A stretch of 64,000 bases of DNA from Halomarinibacterium sp034670265 (GTDB lineage Bacteria; Bacteroidota; Bacteroidia; Flavobacteriales; Flavobacteriaceae), in assembly GCA_034670265.1 (NCBI GenBank), contig JAXMNU010000003.1:248001-312000 (forward strand), in the 5' to 3' direction. The position numbers and the translations under genes are program-made. The notes under the pieces are model-generated. The model worked only from the letters and a program-made list of their open reading frames with translations, had not been told where the DNA came from and made no database searches. Of the stretch, positions 44,660 to 53,802 are shown piece after piece (within the stretch, counting starts at the first letter, position 1; the number at the start of each line of letters is the position of its first letter).

Positions 44660-47006
44660 TCACATTTGGTATTAAAGAATCCACGACTCGTTTTTGAAGT
44701 GCTTTTCGATTAATTAATCGTTTCATTACAATAGCATCTGTAAACACAAAGGGTTTGGTCATCGTGTTTTTGGGTCTTTCGGCCATTGTGAATTGTGGAT
44801 TTTTCAGTAAATCGAAAGAATATTCCAGCACATTAAAAGTGACTTCAACATCTTTTGGAACAGCGTAATTAACCTGTAACGTATCGTTTGGAGAGACATA
44901 AAAGCTTATAAGTCCATTGCTTACTCTATTGCTATATACTTTACCTGTACTGTCTTTGGCAACACTTTTTCCGTTGTAAGAAAGTGCATTAAACACAATA
45001 CTTTTATCTGCATACAACCGAATAACATCCACCTCTCTTTTAGGATAAATGGTGAACGAAACAGAGCGTTCTTCACCCATAATTGTATCTGAATTTATAA
45101 AGGCATCAAACTTAGGAATGTCTTTAAAAGGTGCTTCTGCAGCAAAGGTGTAACCCATATTATACTTACTGCCTGCAGCACTTTCGACATAGTTGGAAGC
45201 TTCTTTGGGATTTTCTCCTAAATAACTACGAGTCCAATCGTCAAGAATGTTATCGTACGTAACCCAATAGGCTTTTTGCGCATCGGTATCTTGGTAGTAA
45301 ATTAAGCTATTGGGTTTTTGAGTGGTTTCGGTCCATTGACTATTAAAATGAGCACTGATAAAAAATCCAATAGCTAATATGATAAATAATGCTGTAAATA
45401 ATTTCTTATATCGATAAAACCCAATAACGGATAATACTAATCCGAATAATAATACTGTAAAAACACAACTAATCACAAGCATTTCCAATCCTAATCCCAC
45501 GGGGAAAAACTGAATGAGTGGTGAGAAAATAAAAATGGCAGGCACTGCTAATAAAAGCAATAGAAGTAAATTAGGGTATTCTTGCCTAATAAGAATCCAC
45601 AGCGATAACAATGCGAAATAAACTGGGATGACAAAAAACGCAGCTCCTTCCAAGTAAATAGCCACACCAATGTTTATCAAAAGCCAGAAAAACAATGGCG
45701 CAATCAGTAAGTTGGAAGGATGAATTCTTTTTGAAAATTTCGTATAAAATCCAAAAGTAATAGCCAAAGTTACTACAACAAAAAAGGCAATATAGGTATG
45801 TCCGTTATAGGTAAACCCATGCTGAATTTCTTCATAGCGTGGATAAAGCTTTAAGATAAGTTCCCAGCCAAAATACCCTACCAACCCTGAAACCACAAGG
45901 GATAATAGAAAAGGAACAAACCCTTTGGCAATGTACTGCCCCGAAAGCCTTCCGTTTTTGATTCCATAGAAAATAAGGATGATAAAAATAATAAAAGCGA
46001 CTATTGCCATGGGAAGCACCCACGAAAAAGGATAACTAATCATTTTTACAAAAGGGACATTTACATACACATAATCTTCTTCACTTTTTATTTGAGATAA
46101 ATCGGCATTGGCAAAATAATGCACTAAGGGTAATAAATAACTTCCTTGATGCTGAAGTGTTTTTCTGTCTAATCGTTCATAATTATCATTCGCAGTGTGA
46201 TAATCGAAATGATCATCGATAAAAGCAAAGAAGAGTCCGTCGATATCGCCTTCCTCTCGAAGTACGGTAGAATCCGTATCATTAGGCAGCATTTTGTAAA
46301 TGCTATACATTAACGAAGAAGCCACAGGATAGTCTGGATTGGCTTCTATAAAACCCTTAATTAGATTTTTATTTCCTTGATTGGTTTCCACAATCATATT
46401 ACTAGGGCCTCCGCTACCGCGTGCTTCAAAATTAAGTGCTAAACCCACATTTTTTGCCCAAGGATGCTCTCTCACAAACAATTTTGCCCCATCTAAGCCA
46501 ACTTCTTCACCATCTGTAAAGAGGATTATAATATCATTTTTCGGTTGCTTTCCAGAAGCTTGAAATGCTCTAACAGTTTCTAAAATGGTTACAACCCCAC
46601 TTCCCGCATCGCTTGCTCCTGGGGAAGGAACTAAGGCGCTATCGTAATGTGAAAAGATAAGTAAAGCTTTGCTTTTTTCAGTTCCCTCAATTTTTGCAAT
46701 AATATTGACAGGTTTGTCCATGCCGCCCCATTTCTCATTAAGAATATATCCCTCTTGCGTTTCAGGTTGAAGCCCTAAGGCTCTTAATTGTTCTATTAAA
46801 TACTCACGGACTCTGGCATTTTCTTCAGACCCAATATAATGAGGAGCTTTCGATATTTCTTTTAAAGGAATTAAGGCTCTTTCTGTGGAAAATTCGGTTT
46901 CAGGGAGTGTTGCTGGAGTGCCTTCTCGAGGCATAAGGCTATAAAAACTGTAGTAAATAAGTCCAATGAGCAATAGAAGGGATAGGGATGCTTGCGAGCG
47001 TTTCAT
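44652..47006 (-). CDS. M28-family membrane aminopeptidase
   Basis: 784 residues. One N-terminal membrane segment, then an M28 catalytic domain (about 40-305) with the zinc ligands in SHYDS, GASDAGSG, TDGEEVG and DYHTANDN. After it come about eight membrane helices (about 340-560) and a beta-rich C-terminal domain. This is the layout of ER-metallopeptidase-1-like bacterial proteins. It should remove N-terminal residues from peptides in the periplasm. First gene of the run M28-SDR-BNR-hemJ. Confidence 0.92.
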   Translation of the reverse strand: MKRSQASLSLLLLIGLIYYSFYSLMPREGTPATLPETEFSTERALIPLKEISKAPHYIGSEENARVREYLIEQLRALGLQPETQEGYILNEKWGGMDKPVNIIAKIEGTEKSKALLIFSHYDSALVPSPGASDAGSGVVTILETVRAFQASGKQPKNDIIILFTDGEEVGLDGAKLFVREHPWAKNVGLALNFEARGSGGPSNMIVETNQGNKNLIKGFIEANPDYPVASSLMYSIYKMLPNDTDSTVLREEGDIDGLFFAFIDDHFDYHTANDNYERLDRKTLQHQGSYLLPLVHYFANADLSQIKSEEDYVYVNVPFVKMISYPFSWVLPMAIVAFIIFIILIFYGIKNGRLSGQYIAKGFVPFLLSLVVSGLVGYFGWELILKLYPRYEEIQHGFTYNGHTYIAFFVVVTLAITFGFYTKFSKRIHPSNLLIAPLFFWLLINIGVAIYLEGAAFFVIPVYFALLSLWILIRQEYPNLLLLLLLAVPAIFIFSPLIQFFPVGLGLEMLVISCVFTVLLFGLVLSVIGFYRYKKLFTALFIILAIGFFISAHFNSQWTETTQKPNSLIYYQDTDAQKAYWVTYDNILDDWTRSYLGENPKEASNYVESAAGSKYNMGYTFAAEAPFKDIPKFDAFINSDTIMGEERSVSFTIYPKREVDVIRLYADKSIVFNALSYNGKSVAKDSTGKVYSNRVSNGLISFYVSPNDTLQVNYAVPKDVEVTFNVLEYSFDLLKNPQFTMAERPKNTMTKPFVFTDAIVMKRLINRKALQKRVVDSLIPNVNE

Positions 47007-47125
47007 GTGAGAGAGGTTTGAGTTTTAAAAGTACAATTTATTAGCGAAAAGAGAATTTATTATCAACAAAGGAAATGGTTTTTCGGTTAAATTAGCTATA
47101 TTTAAAAGGCTAAAAAACTGAAATT

Positions 47126-47590
47126 ATGAGTATTAAAAGTTATATAGGGCGCAGAGCGAAGCCCACAAAAGGATCCTCGGAAAACATAAAAGTTTCCGAT
47201 TATATGAGTACCAACCTTACTACGTTTAGACCAGACCAGTCTGTTATGGATGTCATGAATATCCTTATCAAAAAGAAAATTTCTGGAGGTCCTGTGGTGA
47301 ATGAAAAAAATGAATTGATTGGAATTATTTCTGAAGGGGATTGTATGAAACAGATTAGCCATAGTCGCTATTACAACCAGCCTATGGAAGATGTAAAAGT
47401 GAGTGACCATATGGTGAAAGATGTGGAAACCATTGATGGCGAAATGAATGTGTTTGATGCTGCCGATAAATTTTTAAACTCCAAAAGAAGGCGTTTCCCT
47501 ATCGTAAAAGACGGTAAATTGGTAGGCTTAATTAGTCAAAAAGATGTTTTAAAAGCTGCGATTACTTTAAAAGGGCATAGCTGGAAATAG
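47126..47590 (+). CDS. CBS-domain protein
   Basis: 154 residues with two CBS domains (about 25-85 and 92-150; STNLTTFRPDQSVMDVMNIL, then MVKDVETIDGEMNVFDAA in part). CBS pairs bind adenosyl nucleotides and regulate partners, but no catalytic domain is attached here. Monocistronic on the plus strand between minus genes; a TATATTTA -7-like box lies at 47097-47104. Partner unknown. Confidence 0.9.
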   Translation: MSIKSYIGRRAKPTKGSSENIKVSDYMSTNLTTFRPDQSVMDVMNILIKKKISGGPVVNEKNELIGIISEGDCMKQISHSRYYNQPMEDVKVSDHMVKDVETIDGEMNVFDAADKFLNSKRRRFPIVKDGKLVGLISQKDVLKAAITLKGHSWK

Positions 47591-48253
47591 TTACTCTATC
47601 AATGCCTCTTTCAAGTCGGTAATATATAATGTTTGAGTCTCACTTCCTTTAAAAGTGAGAATTTTGGAATAGTTATAACCTTTTATGGGTTCTTTTAACT
47701 CCTTCCATTCTGCAATTCCTTTAACCACTATTCTTTCGTTAGGCTCAATGACTCCCTCTCGATATTTTATAAGTTTATTCATCCCCAAAAAGTTGGTGCT
47801 TTCTTTGCCATATCTTTTAAGGTAGTTTTCTAGTCGCATAGTGGCATCCTTCAAAAAACCAGAGGATGTTTTATGGTCTTTGTCTAAAATCACTTCATAA
47901 TAGGATGGGGATTCATCGGTTTTTACAATCACCATTTCCCCATTGCAGTCTAAAAAAAAGTTGGTGATTTGTTTATCATCAATAATAATATCCCAACGTT
48001 TGTGTCGCTTTTGAAGCACTTCCGCATGATAAAAGACACATGTACGACCGCTAATAGGGGCTGTCATGGTTTCCTTTACAAAAAGGGCTTTGCCTATAAT
48101 CTTTTCGTAATTGCCAGACTGAATACTCGATATAGGTTTTGCTTTGGTCTCTTTTAAACTTCGAAGCATTTTGTTTTTTGGACTAAAACGAATTGCAAAA
48201 ACTAAAATTACCGTACTAACAACAAAAAAGATGGTAACAAGTAGGATTTGCAT
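47591..48253 (-). CDS. GIDE-domain membrane protein (E3-ligase-like, no RING)
   Basis: 220 residues. N-terminal membrane helix, then a domain resembling the GIDE (growth inhibition and differentiation related) region of eukaryotic MUL1: IIGKALFVKETMTAPISGRTCVFY matches its TAPxSGRxCVYY core in part. The RING finger of the eukaryotic ligases is absent, as in other bacterial members. Function in bacteria unknown. Starts 1 nt after the zinc-ribbon gene's stop. Confidence 0.8.
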   Translation of the reverse strand: MQILLVTIFFVVSTVILVFAIRFSPKNKMLRSLKETKAKPISSIQSGNYEKIIGKALFVKETMTAPISGRTCVFYHAEVLQKRHKRWDIIIDDKQITNFFLDCNGEMVIVKTDESPSYYEVILDKDHKTSSGFLKDATMRLENYLKRYGKESTNFLGMNKLIKYREGVIEPNERIVVKGIAEWKELKEPIKGYNYSKILTFKGSETQTLYITDLKEALIE

Positions 48254-48254
48254 A

Positions 48255-48605
48255 TTAAAACTCTTTTTTTACCAATAAATAAAAATCATTATCTAAGGGT
48301 AAATAGCCCTGATCGTACACGTAATAATAAGTACTCCCTGTTTTGGTGGTATACATTCCTGTGAAATAATCGAAAAGAAAACCGTGTTTTAAAAGGGTAT
48401 TTTTGGTGACTTTGGTTTTGTCTTGTGTATTTAAAGCTTCAAGAATACGGTGATTTTTCCGAAGGCGATTATTAATGGTTCTTATGGTGTTTTTGGTGTC
48501 TCTGTTTAGGGCATTATTATGTGCATTACGACAAGCGTCGCTGCAAAATTTCTTATCGGAGCGCCCAATAATTTTTTCACCACATTCTGGACAGGTAGGA
48601 TTCAT
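48255..48605 (-). CDS. Small zinc-ribbon protein
   Basis: 116 residues. An N-terminal zinc-ribbon-like motif, CPECGEKIIG then FCSDACRNAHNN, has four Cys suited to one zinc. The rest is basic and helical, then mixed. Similar to DUF2116-type or other zinc-binding short proteins. It is cotranscribed with the GIDE-like gene (1-nt gap) and follows the beta-barrel gene by 9 nt. Possibly nucleic-acid binding; not demonstrated. Confidence 0.75.
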   Translation of the reverse strand: MNPTCPECGEKIIGRSDKKFCSDACRNAHNNALNRDTKNTIRTINNRLRKNHRILEALNTQDKTKVTKNTLLKHGFLFDYFTGMYTTKTGSTYYYVYDQGYLPLDNDFYLLVKKEF

Positions 48606-48614
48606 ATCCTAAAG

Positions 48615-49535
48615 TTAATCAATAATTTCAATTTTTTCTTCTACTTTATCTAAACGAAAACGGTAAATGGCTTCAAAGCGTAAAAACATACCGTCGTTAA
48701 TTTTCGGATTTAATTGCTTTCTATCATCGCCAAAAGTGAACGCCGAAAGCCCTAAATCGATATTGTCTCCTTGCCGGTATACTTCAAAATTATTGCTAGA
48801 ATACCCTGCTTTTAAACGCAATAACACATTTTTTTCAAAGGTGTTAAACTGAACATAGCCCGAAAACTCTAAGGAACCTAAATCCACATAGACTTTTGGC
48901 GCTAATTCTTCAGTAATATTAAAACTTCTCCCTATGCCGTAATAATCTACACCTAGTGTTAACGACTTAAAATCGTAATTGATATCTGCCGAAATGGGCA
49001 TAGAAACATCCATTTCAAATTTACTATTGGGGCTGTTATAATAAAAACCAAATATAGGGGTGGTAAAAAATCCAAAAGCTTCTCGTGAGCCATAAGCCCC
49101 AAAGCGATACGTAAGATTTTCGTTTTTTTGGTATTTAAATAGCGCAAAACCTCCTACATAAAAATCCTTAGTAGAGATTTGCTCATAGTCTGATGACACC
49201 TTAGGAAGTAACACCAACGTTGAGCTCCACTTGTCACTGTATTGCGTTAGCATCCCTATTTTTAAGGTTGTGCCATATAAGTTATTATACGGTTCGTCTG
49301 GAAACAATTGCAATCTGTTTTTGGTAAATGAAACACCACTTACAAATACATACTTTTCGTTTATGGGGATTGGAACGGTAATATCTGCCTCAAGAATAAG
49401 GACATTGGTGCTAAACTCTGTGCCCTCAAAACGGTTATCGAACGTATGCCCATAACTAAATTTTGCGAGGTCCACATAATTTTGAGATTGTCCCAAAAAG
49501 GATACCAATAGTAAGCAATAAAGAATCTGTTTCAA
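48615..49535 (-). CDS. DUF6268-like outer-membrane beta-barrel protein
   Basis: 306 residues. Signal peptide (LLVSFLGQSQ) followed by repeating amphipathic beta-strands and an aromatic-rich end (RFEAIYRFRLDKVEEK). The overall pattern matches DUF6268 proteins of Bacteroidota. Likely an outer-membrane barrel of unknown cargo. Head of a three-gene run with the zinc-ribbon and GIDE-like genes; a TATCTTTA -7-like box is at 49561-49554. Confidence 0.82.
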   Translation of the reverse strand: MKQILYCLLLVSFLGQSQNYVDLAKFSYGHTFDNRFEGTEFSTNVLILEADITVPIPINEKYVFVSGVSFTKNRLQLFPDEPYNNLYGTTLKIGMLTQYSDKWSSTLVLLPKVSSDYEQISTKDFYVGGFALFKYQKNENLTYRFGAYGSREAFGFFTTPIFGFYYNSPNSKFEMDVSMPISADINYDFKSLTLGVDYYGIGRSFNITEELAPKVYVDLGSLEFSGYVQFNTFEKNVLLRLKAGYSSNNFEVYRQGDNIDLGLSAFTFGDDRKQLNPKINDGMFLRFEAIYRFRLDKVEEKIEIID

Positions 49536-49586
49536 CAGGGGTTATTTAGGGAGTAAAGATAAACGTTTACTTTTTATTAATTGGGC

Positions 49587-49634
49587 TGATACGCTAACGA
49601 TCATAATTGAAAGAAGTTGTTTGTATGCGTATCA
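49587..49634. repeat. 8-bp inverted repeat at the end of the GGCT-like gene
   Basis: TGATACGC (49587-49594) and GCGTATCA (49627-49634) are perfectly complementary around a 32-nt spacer; the second arm includes the gene's stop codon. Possibly a weak terminator. Confidence 0.4.
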
Positions 49635-50327
49635 ATCTCGTACTTTTATTCTAATTACTGGGGCAATTAAATTTGAATCGGCAGGAATGGTTGTCTTGTC
49701 AAATTCATTTTTATAACTAGCACCTCTAGCCTTATATGCATCTAATACCAAATCTACGTAGCTTTTTTCTAGAATTGAAATATCCTTGTCGGTTTCAGGA
49801 TTATATTCATACTCTGGAAGTGCTTTGTAGGCATATACAACCCCCTTTTCAATAGTATATTCTGGGATTTTGTTAGTAACATCTATTCGTGTATACCCTA
49901 ACTCCATTTCGTCAAACATGGCTAACTCTTGTAGGGTTACAAAGTATAAAACACAGTTAAGTTGTACCGCTTTGTTTTCAATAATATTTAAAAACATGGT
50001 TTTTTGGAAAGGGATAGTATCGTTATTTTTTATATAAAAGGAATCGTATGTAAGTAGTTCTGGTGGAAGCTTTGGGTCATTATTAGCTCCAACAAAATTC
50101 CAACTACGCTCATATCCATCAAGATGAACAAGATAAATAGAGTCTTGATATTTCCTCCCTAAAACTTCTTCAATACTTTGAAGGGATGTTAAAGACCCAT
50201 ATCCTATCATGCCTACCTTGCCTTCTGGAATAGCTAATGTTGCTTTCTTGTTGGATTTTTGACAAGCTGAAAAAGTAAAAAAAAGAGAAAAAATAAGATA
50301 AGCGAACAAAAAAGATTTTTGAATCAT
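49632..50327 (-). CDS. Gamma-glutamylcyclotransferase-like lipoprotein
   Basis: 231 residues. Lipobox FTFSAC places it in the periplasm or outer membrane. The GGCT fold is suggested by YGSL (43-46), YERSWNF and the acidic FDEMELGYTR, which resembles the catalytic-Glu loop of the family. GGCT-like enzymes release 5-oxoproline from gamma-glutamyl amines or dipeptides; an exported version is unusual. Monocistronic. Confidence 0.7.
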   Translation of the reverse strand: MIQKSFLFAYLIFSLFFTFSACQKSNKKATLAIPEGKVGMIGYGSLTSLQSIEEVLGRKYQDSIYLVHLDGYERSWNFVGANNDPKLPPELLTYDSFYIKNNDTIPFQKTMFLNIIENKAVQLNCVLYFVTLQELAMFDEMELGYTRIDVTNKIPEYTIEKGVVYAYKALPEYEYNPETDKDISILEKSYVDLVLDAYKARGASYKNEFDKTTIPADSNLIAPVIRIKVRD

Positions 50328-50424
50328 AGCGCTTAAATTTTAGAAATTGATTAAAGTTGAAAATCAACAAATTTCATTCTAAATGTACTAATTAAAGCAA
50401 TGCAATAAACAGCAGTTAATTTTT

Positions 50425-51234
50425 TTACAACTTAGAAACATCTATTTTAAAAAGTTCGGCAGTGTTTTTCCAAAGGATACGTTCCTTTTTATCATCTGCA
50501 AGCTCTAACTGGTCCATAAATTTGAGGTAGGATTTCATATTAGATATGGGCCAGTCGGTTCCGTAAAGTAAGTATTTTGGGTCACCCGCATAGGTGATCA
50601 TTTCTTCGATTTCCTTTTTCATATAGCGTTCAAACTTTTCGGAAAAATCACCTAACACAAGTCCTGATATATCTGCATACACATTTTTGTTTTTGTACAC
50701 CACCTCCATACAGTCTTTAATCCAAGGGTTTCCCACGTGGCAAATCACTATTTTCAAATCGGGGTAATCTACCGCCAAATCGTCTATTTGTAGCGGGTGC
50801 GAATATTTCACCTTGCCTGTTGGCGCATAGGTATCTCCAGAGTGAAACATCACAGGCACATCATACTCAATCGCCATTTCGTACATGACTTTAAGCCGTT
50901 CGTTATTGGGGTAAAAAGGTTCGTAGCCTGGGTAAAATTTTAAGCCTTTAATAAGTCCTGCTTCAAGGTATTCACTAATTTCCCGAAGGTCTCTATGGTT
51001 GTAATGCAAATAGCTTATCCCCGAAACTACACCCAAATTATCTCTCCCTTTAATGGCTTCTACTACCTGTCGCGTACTGGGGCGATGCTCATTTACCTTA
51101 TACGAAGAAAGCACTAAGGCATAATCTACCTTGTTTTCCTCCATGGTACTAGTAAGCAGGTCCAGGCTGTCATTAAGTGAAACCACACGGTCTTCGTGAT
51201 AGTTGTTAATGTGGGTGTGTACGTCTATAATCAT
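50425..51234 (-). CDS. Amidohydrolase-family (TIM-barrel) protein
   Basis: 269 residues of the amidohydrolase-2 type. HxH in DVHTHIN at the N terminus, KGLKFYPGYE, MFHSGDTY, ICHVGNPW and YGTDWPI supply the expected metal and catalytic residues. Such enzymes hydrolyse or decarboxylate small aromatic or lactone substrates; the substrate is not predictable. It lies 3 nt behind the DUF2200 gene. Confidence 0.9.
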   Translation of the reverse strand: MIIDVHTHINNYHEDRVVSLNDSLDLLTSTMEENKVDYALVLSSYKVNEHRPSTRQVVEAIKGRDNLGVVSGISYLHYNHRDLREISEYLEAGLIKGLKFYPGYEPFYPNNERLKVMYEMAIEYDVPVMFHSGDTYAPTGKVKYSHPLQIDDLAVDYPDLKIVICHVGNPWIKDCMEVVYKNKNVYADISGLVLGDFSEKFERYMKKEIEEMITYAGDPKYLLYGTDWPISNMKSYLKFMDQLELADDKKERILWKNTAELFKIDVSKL

Positions 51235-51237
51235 TGT

Positions 51238-51606
51238 TTATTTTTTGGTGCGTAAAATACTTTCCATTTTTTTGCCTCGCGCCAATTCGTCTATCAATTT
51301 ATCCAAATACCGCACTTCTCGCGTAGTTTTATTGGTGATTTCCTCTACGCGATAGCCGCAAATAACCCCAGTAATAAGGTGTGCATTGGGGTTGAGGTTG
51401 GCATTGTTAAAAAACTCCTCGAAGGTAGCTTTCGTATCGATTTGCTTTTGTATTTGTGCGTTGTTATAGCCCGTTAGCCAAGTGATTACTTGGTGCAGCT
51501 CTGCTACGGTTTTTCCTTTTTTCTCCACTTTGGTTACATAATGTGGATATATGGAGGCAAAAGTCATTTTTGCCATACGCTCGTCGTGGTGGCTAGTGTC
51601 TGTCAT
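51238..51606 (-). CDS. DUF2200-family protein
   Basis: 122 residues matching DUF2200 (MTFASIYPHYVTKVEKKG, TWLTGYNNAQI, GVICGYRVEEI). Function unknown; members are small cytosolic proteins in many bacteria. It sits 25 nt after the acyl carrier protein gene and 3 nt before the amidohydrolase gene, so these three are probably one transcript. Confidence 0.88.
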   Translation of the reverse strand: MTDTSHHDERMAKMTFASIYPHYVTKVEKKGKTVAELHQVITWLTGYNNAQIQKQIDTKATFEEFFNNANLNPNAHLITGVICGYRVEEITNKTTREVRYLDKLIDELARGKKMESILRTKK

Positions 51607-51631
51607 GAGTGCTATAATTTATAAAATTAAT

Positions 51632-51886
51632 CTATGTGGTTCCTGATACTTTAGCATGCAGCTTATCAACAATGTCTCCAATATTTTGGGCTCCTACAAA
51701 ATCTACCATGGGAGCTCTAAAATTATCTAATGAGTCCATAGTCATCATAAGGATTTCTACTCTATCTATAGAGTTGGCTCCCAAATTCTTTAAGATATCG
51801 GTACGTTTAAACTCATGATCTTCTAACTCTGGAAGCACCTCCTTTATAGATTCTACATATATATCAAATATTTCTTCTTTGGTCAT
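51632..51886 (-). CDS. Acyl carrier protein of the specialised (AcpK-like) type
   Basis: 84 residues. The phosphopantetheine site is S39 in LGANSIDRVEI, not the DSLD of fatty-acid ACP. The NSIDR form resembles donor ACPs such as AcpK in polyketide beta-branching cassettes, by recollection. No ketosynthase, HMG-CoA-synthase-like or transferase gene is nearby, and it lies with DUF2200 and an amidohydrolase. Its partner is therefore unknown. Confidence 0.85.
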   Translation of the reverse strand: MTKEEIFDIYVESIKEVLPELEDHEFKRTDILKNLGANSIDRVEILMMTMDSLDNFRAPMVDFVGAQNIGDIVDKLHAKVSGTT

Positions 51887-51993
51887 GCGTTCAGGATTTT
51901 TTAATAAGGCTATTGATTTCTTCGTTCAAGTAATAAGTTGTTATAAATCTAATGCTCATTCTAAATATACTCAATTTTGAAAAAAGGGGGTTA

Positions 51994-53196
51994 TTAAATC
52001 CTTTGCCTTTTAATGGGAAGTACTTTTTTATAAGTAAGACACCGCCAAATCCATTCTAAAGGACCATATTGAAAATGGGATAACCATACTTTGCTAAGGA
52101 GTACTTGCAAAATAAAAATAAAGATGGCCAATGAAAGAGTTTCCATTGGGCTAAATGTTTCGTAAAGTTTAAGACCCATAGATGAGAATAAAAACAATCC
52201 AATAACGCTTTGCAAAATGTAATTGGTAAGTGCCATTCTTCCAGCATATTTTAACGGAGAGAGCACTTTTTTCCATTTGGTGTTGAAATACAACCAGCCC
52301 AAAATCCACAGATAAAATAAACCCATGGCAACATCTGAAAGCACCATCAATTTAATGAATATGTCCCGAAAAGTATCTGATGTAAAAAGTTCGTGTTTAA
52401 CGATGTAAAAAAGAAAAATGATTCGGTATATATTGGTTATAAGACCAATAAGTAATACAGGTTTTTTAATCTTTTCAATAAAGGAATCTAAGGATAAGTA
52501 GATTTTATTTTTTCCGAGGTAAAGCCCCACTAAAAACATCGAAATGGCAATAGGTGCTAAAAACCCAAACAGAATAGGAATATTGGATGCGTATTCCAAC
52601 AATCGAAGTTGAACTCCTTCCCAATAGCTACCATGGCGGATTATTTGATTAATCGTTTCACCCGTATAACCTTCCAAAAAGGAGGAAGGATTGTAATGTA
52701 ACAGCCCATACAAAAACTCAAAAAACTGATCGTAAAACGGGAAAAACAGAAAAATTACTGCCAACCCTAATATAAGCCTATTGGAATTTTTAATGAGGAG
52801 CGTAGTAAACAACCCTATAATGGCATACAGATTTAAAACATCTCCAGACCAAATAAAAACAATATGAAACACTCCAATAAAAAAGAGAATGACCATGCGC
52901 CTAACAAAAAAAGACTTCAATTTCTTTTTCTCCAGTAGTTTTACTGCCTGCATAGAAATGCCAAGACCAAATAACAAAGAGAAAATGGGAAAGAACTTAG
53001 TATAAAAAAAGAGCTGTAATATTTTTTCGGCAACTTGGTCAATCGTTGAGGTAAATTGTTTAGCAAATTCATCCTGATTGAGGAAGGTGGAATTCATAAT
53101 AACAATATTCACTACAAAAATCCCCAGAATGGCAAACCCGCGATAGATATCTAGGAGTTCAATACGGTTTGAGGCTTTTGTAGGGTGTTTTTCCAA
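51994..53196 (-). CDS. DUF418-family membrane protein
   Basis: 400 residues with about eight to nine membrane helices. Opening RIELLDIYRGFAILGIFVVN and the C-terminal region WLSHFQYGPLEWIWR are hallmarks of DUF418/YeiB proteins. These are thought to act in acyl transfer or transport at the membrane, but this is not proven. It follows the lipoprotein gene by 12 nt. Confidence 0.92.
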   Translation of the reverse strand: MEKHPTKASNRIELLDIYRGFAILGIFVVNIVIMNSTFLNQDEFAKQFTSTIDQVAEKILQLFFYTKFFPIFSLLFGLGISMQAVKLLEKKKLKSFFVRRMVILFFIGVFHIVFIWSGDVLNLYAIIGLFTTLLIKNSNRLILGLAVIFLFFPFYDQFFEFLYGLLHYNPSSFLEGYTGETINQIIRHGSYWEGVQLRLLEYASNIPILFGFLAPIAISMFLVGLYLGKNKIYLSLDSFIEKIKKPVLLIGLITNIYRIIFLFYIVKHELFTSDTFRDIFIKLMVLSDVAMGLFYLWILGWLYFNTKWKKVLSPLKYAGRMALTNYILQSVIGLFLFSSMGLKLYETFSPMETLSLAIFIFILQVLLSKVWLSHFQYGPLEWIWRCLTYKKVLPIKRQRI

Positions 53197-53208
53197 AATA
53201 CGGTAATG

Positions 53209-53682
53209 CTACTGCTGCTGGTTTTTAAACTCATCTATAAAGCCTTTGCCTTTTATAATAAGCTGCTTGGTGGTTATTCCTACTTCGCCTAGCTCATAGA
53301 CTACTTTGTTATTGATAAGATATACTTTTTTAGTTTGTGTGGTTTCACGTTGGGTATTATACCAAGTAGCATCTATAAAAACCAATTTGTTGTTTTTATA
53401 ATAATAGATCTCGGTGATATTGATATGGGTATTTTCATAATACCGTATCCGATACAGTGTCGTATCATCAAAGAGGGGATAATACTCATATCCGCCTACA
53501 TCGTTAAACCCGCTGGGGTCTGTAAGGGTGCCTTCTATCACGTTTTCATCCAAGGATTTGTTAGCATTTACACTCGCCACATAGCTATCTATAGCGGTAA
53601 TATTGGGATGGGTAGGGGATAGTTGTTGGGTGCCGCAGGCAACTAATAACAATACAAGAAGGAGGGTGGAGAGGGTTTTCAT
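53209..53682 (-). CDS. Hypothetical lipoprotein
   Basis: 157 residues. Lipobox LLLVACG; mature part of about 140 residues with a beta-rich pattern rich in Tyr, Asn and Thr (TLYRIRYYENTHINITEIYYY). No known family. It lies upstream of the DUF418 gene in the same direction, with a TATCTTTA -7-like box at 53724-53717. Function unknown. Confidence 0.75.
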   Translation of the reverse strand: MKTLSTLLLVLLLVACGTQQLSPTHPNITAIDSYVASVNANKSLDENVIEGTLTDPSGFNDVGGYEYYPLFDDTTLYRIRYYENTHINITEIYYYKNNKLVFIDATWYNTQRETTQTKKVYLINNKVVYELGEVGITTKQLIIKGKGFIDEFKNQQQ

Positions 53683-53802
53683 AATTTATTTTCAAAGAAA
53701 GTGAAATGCTCTTTGTTAAAGATAAAGTTTTTTGAATTTAAAGTAAATAAATAGTTTCCTGTTTTAGATTTTTAATGGCTTAGAGGTGCATTCTAGGAGT
53801 GG

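Noticed and set aside
47102..47410. Minus-strand ORF opposite the CBS-domain gene
   Set aside because: It is a shadow of a well-supported gene: no ribosome start signal, no family pattern and biased residues.
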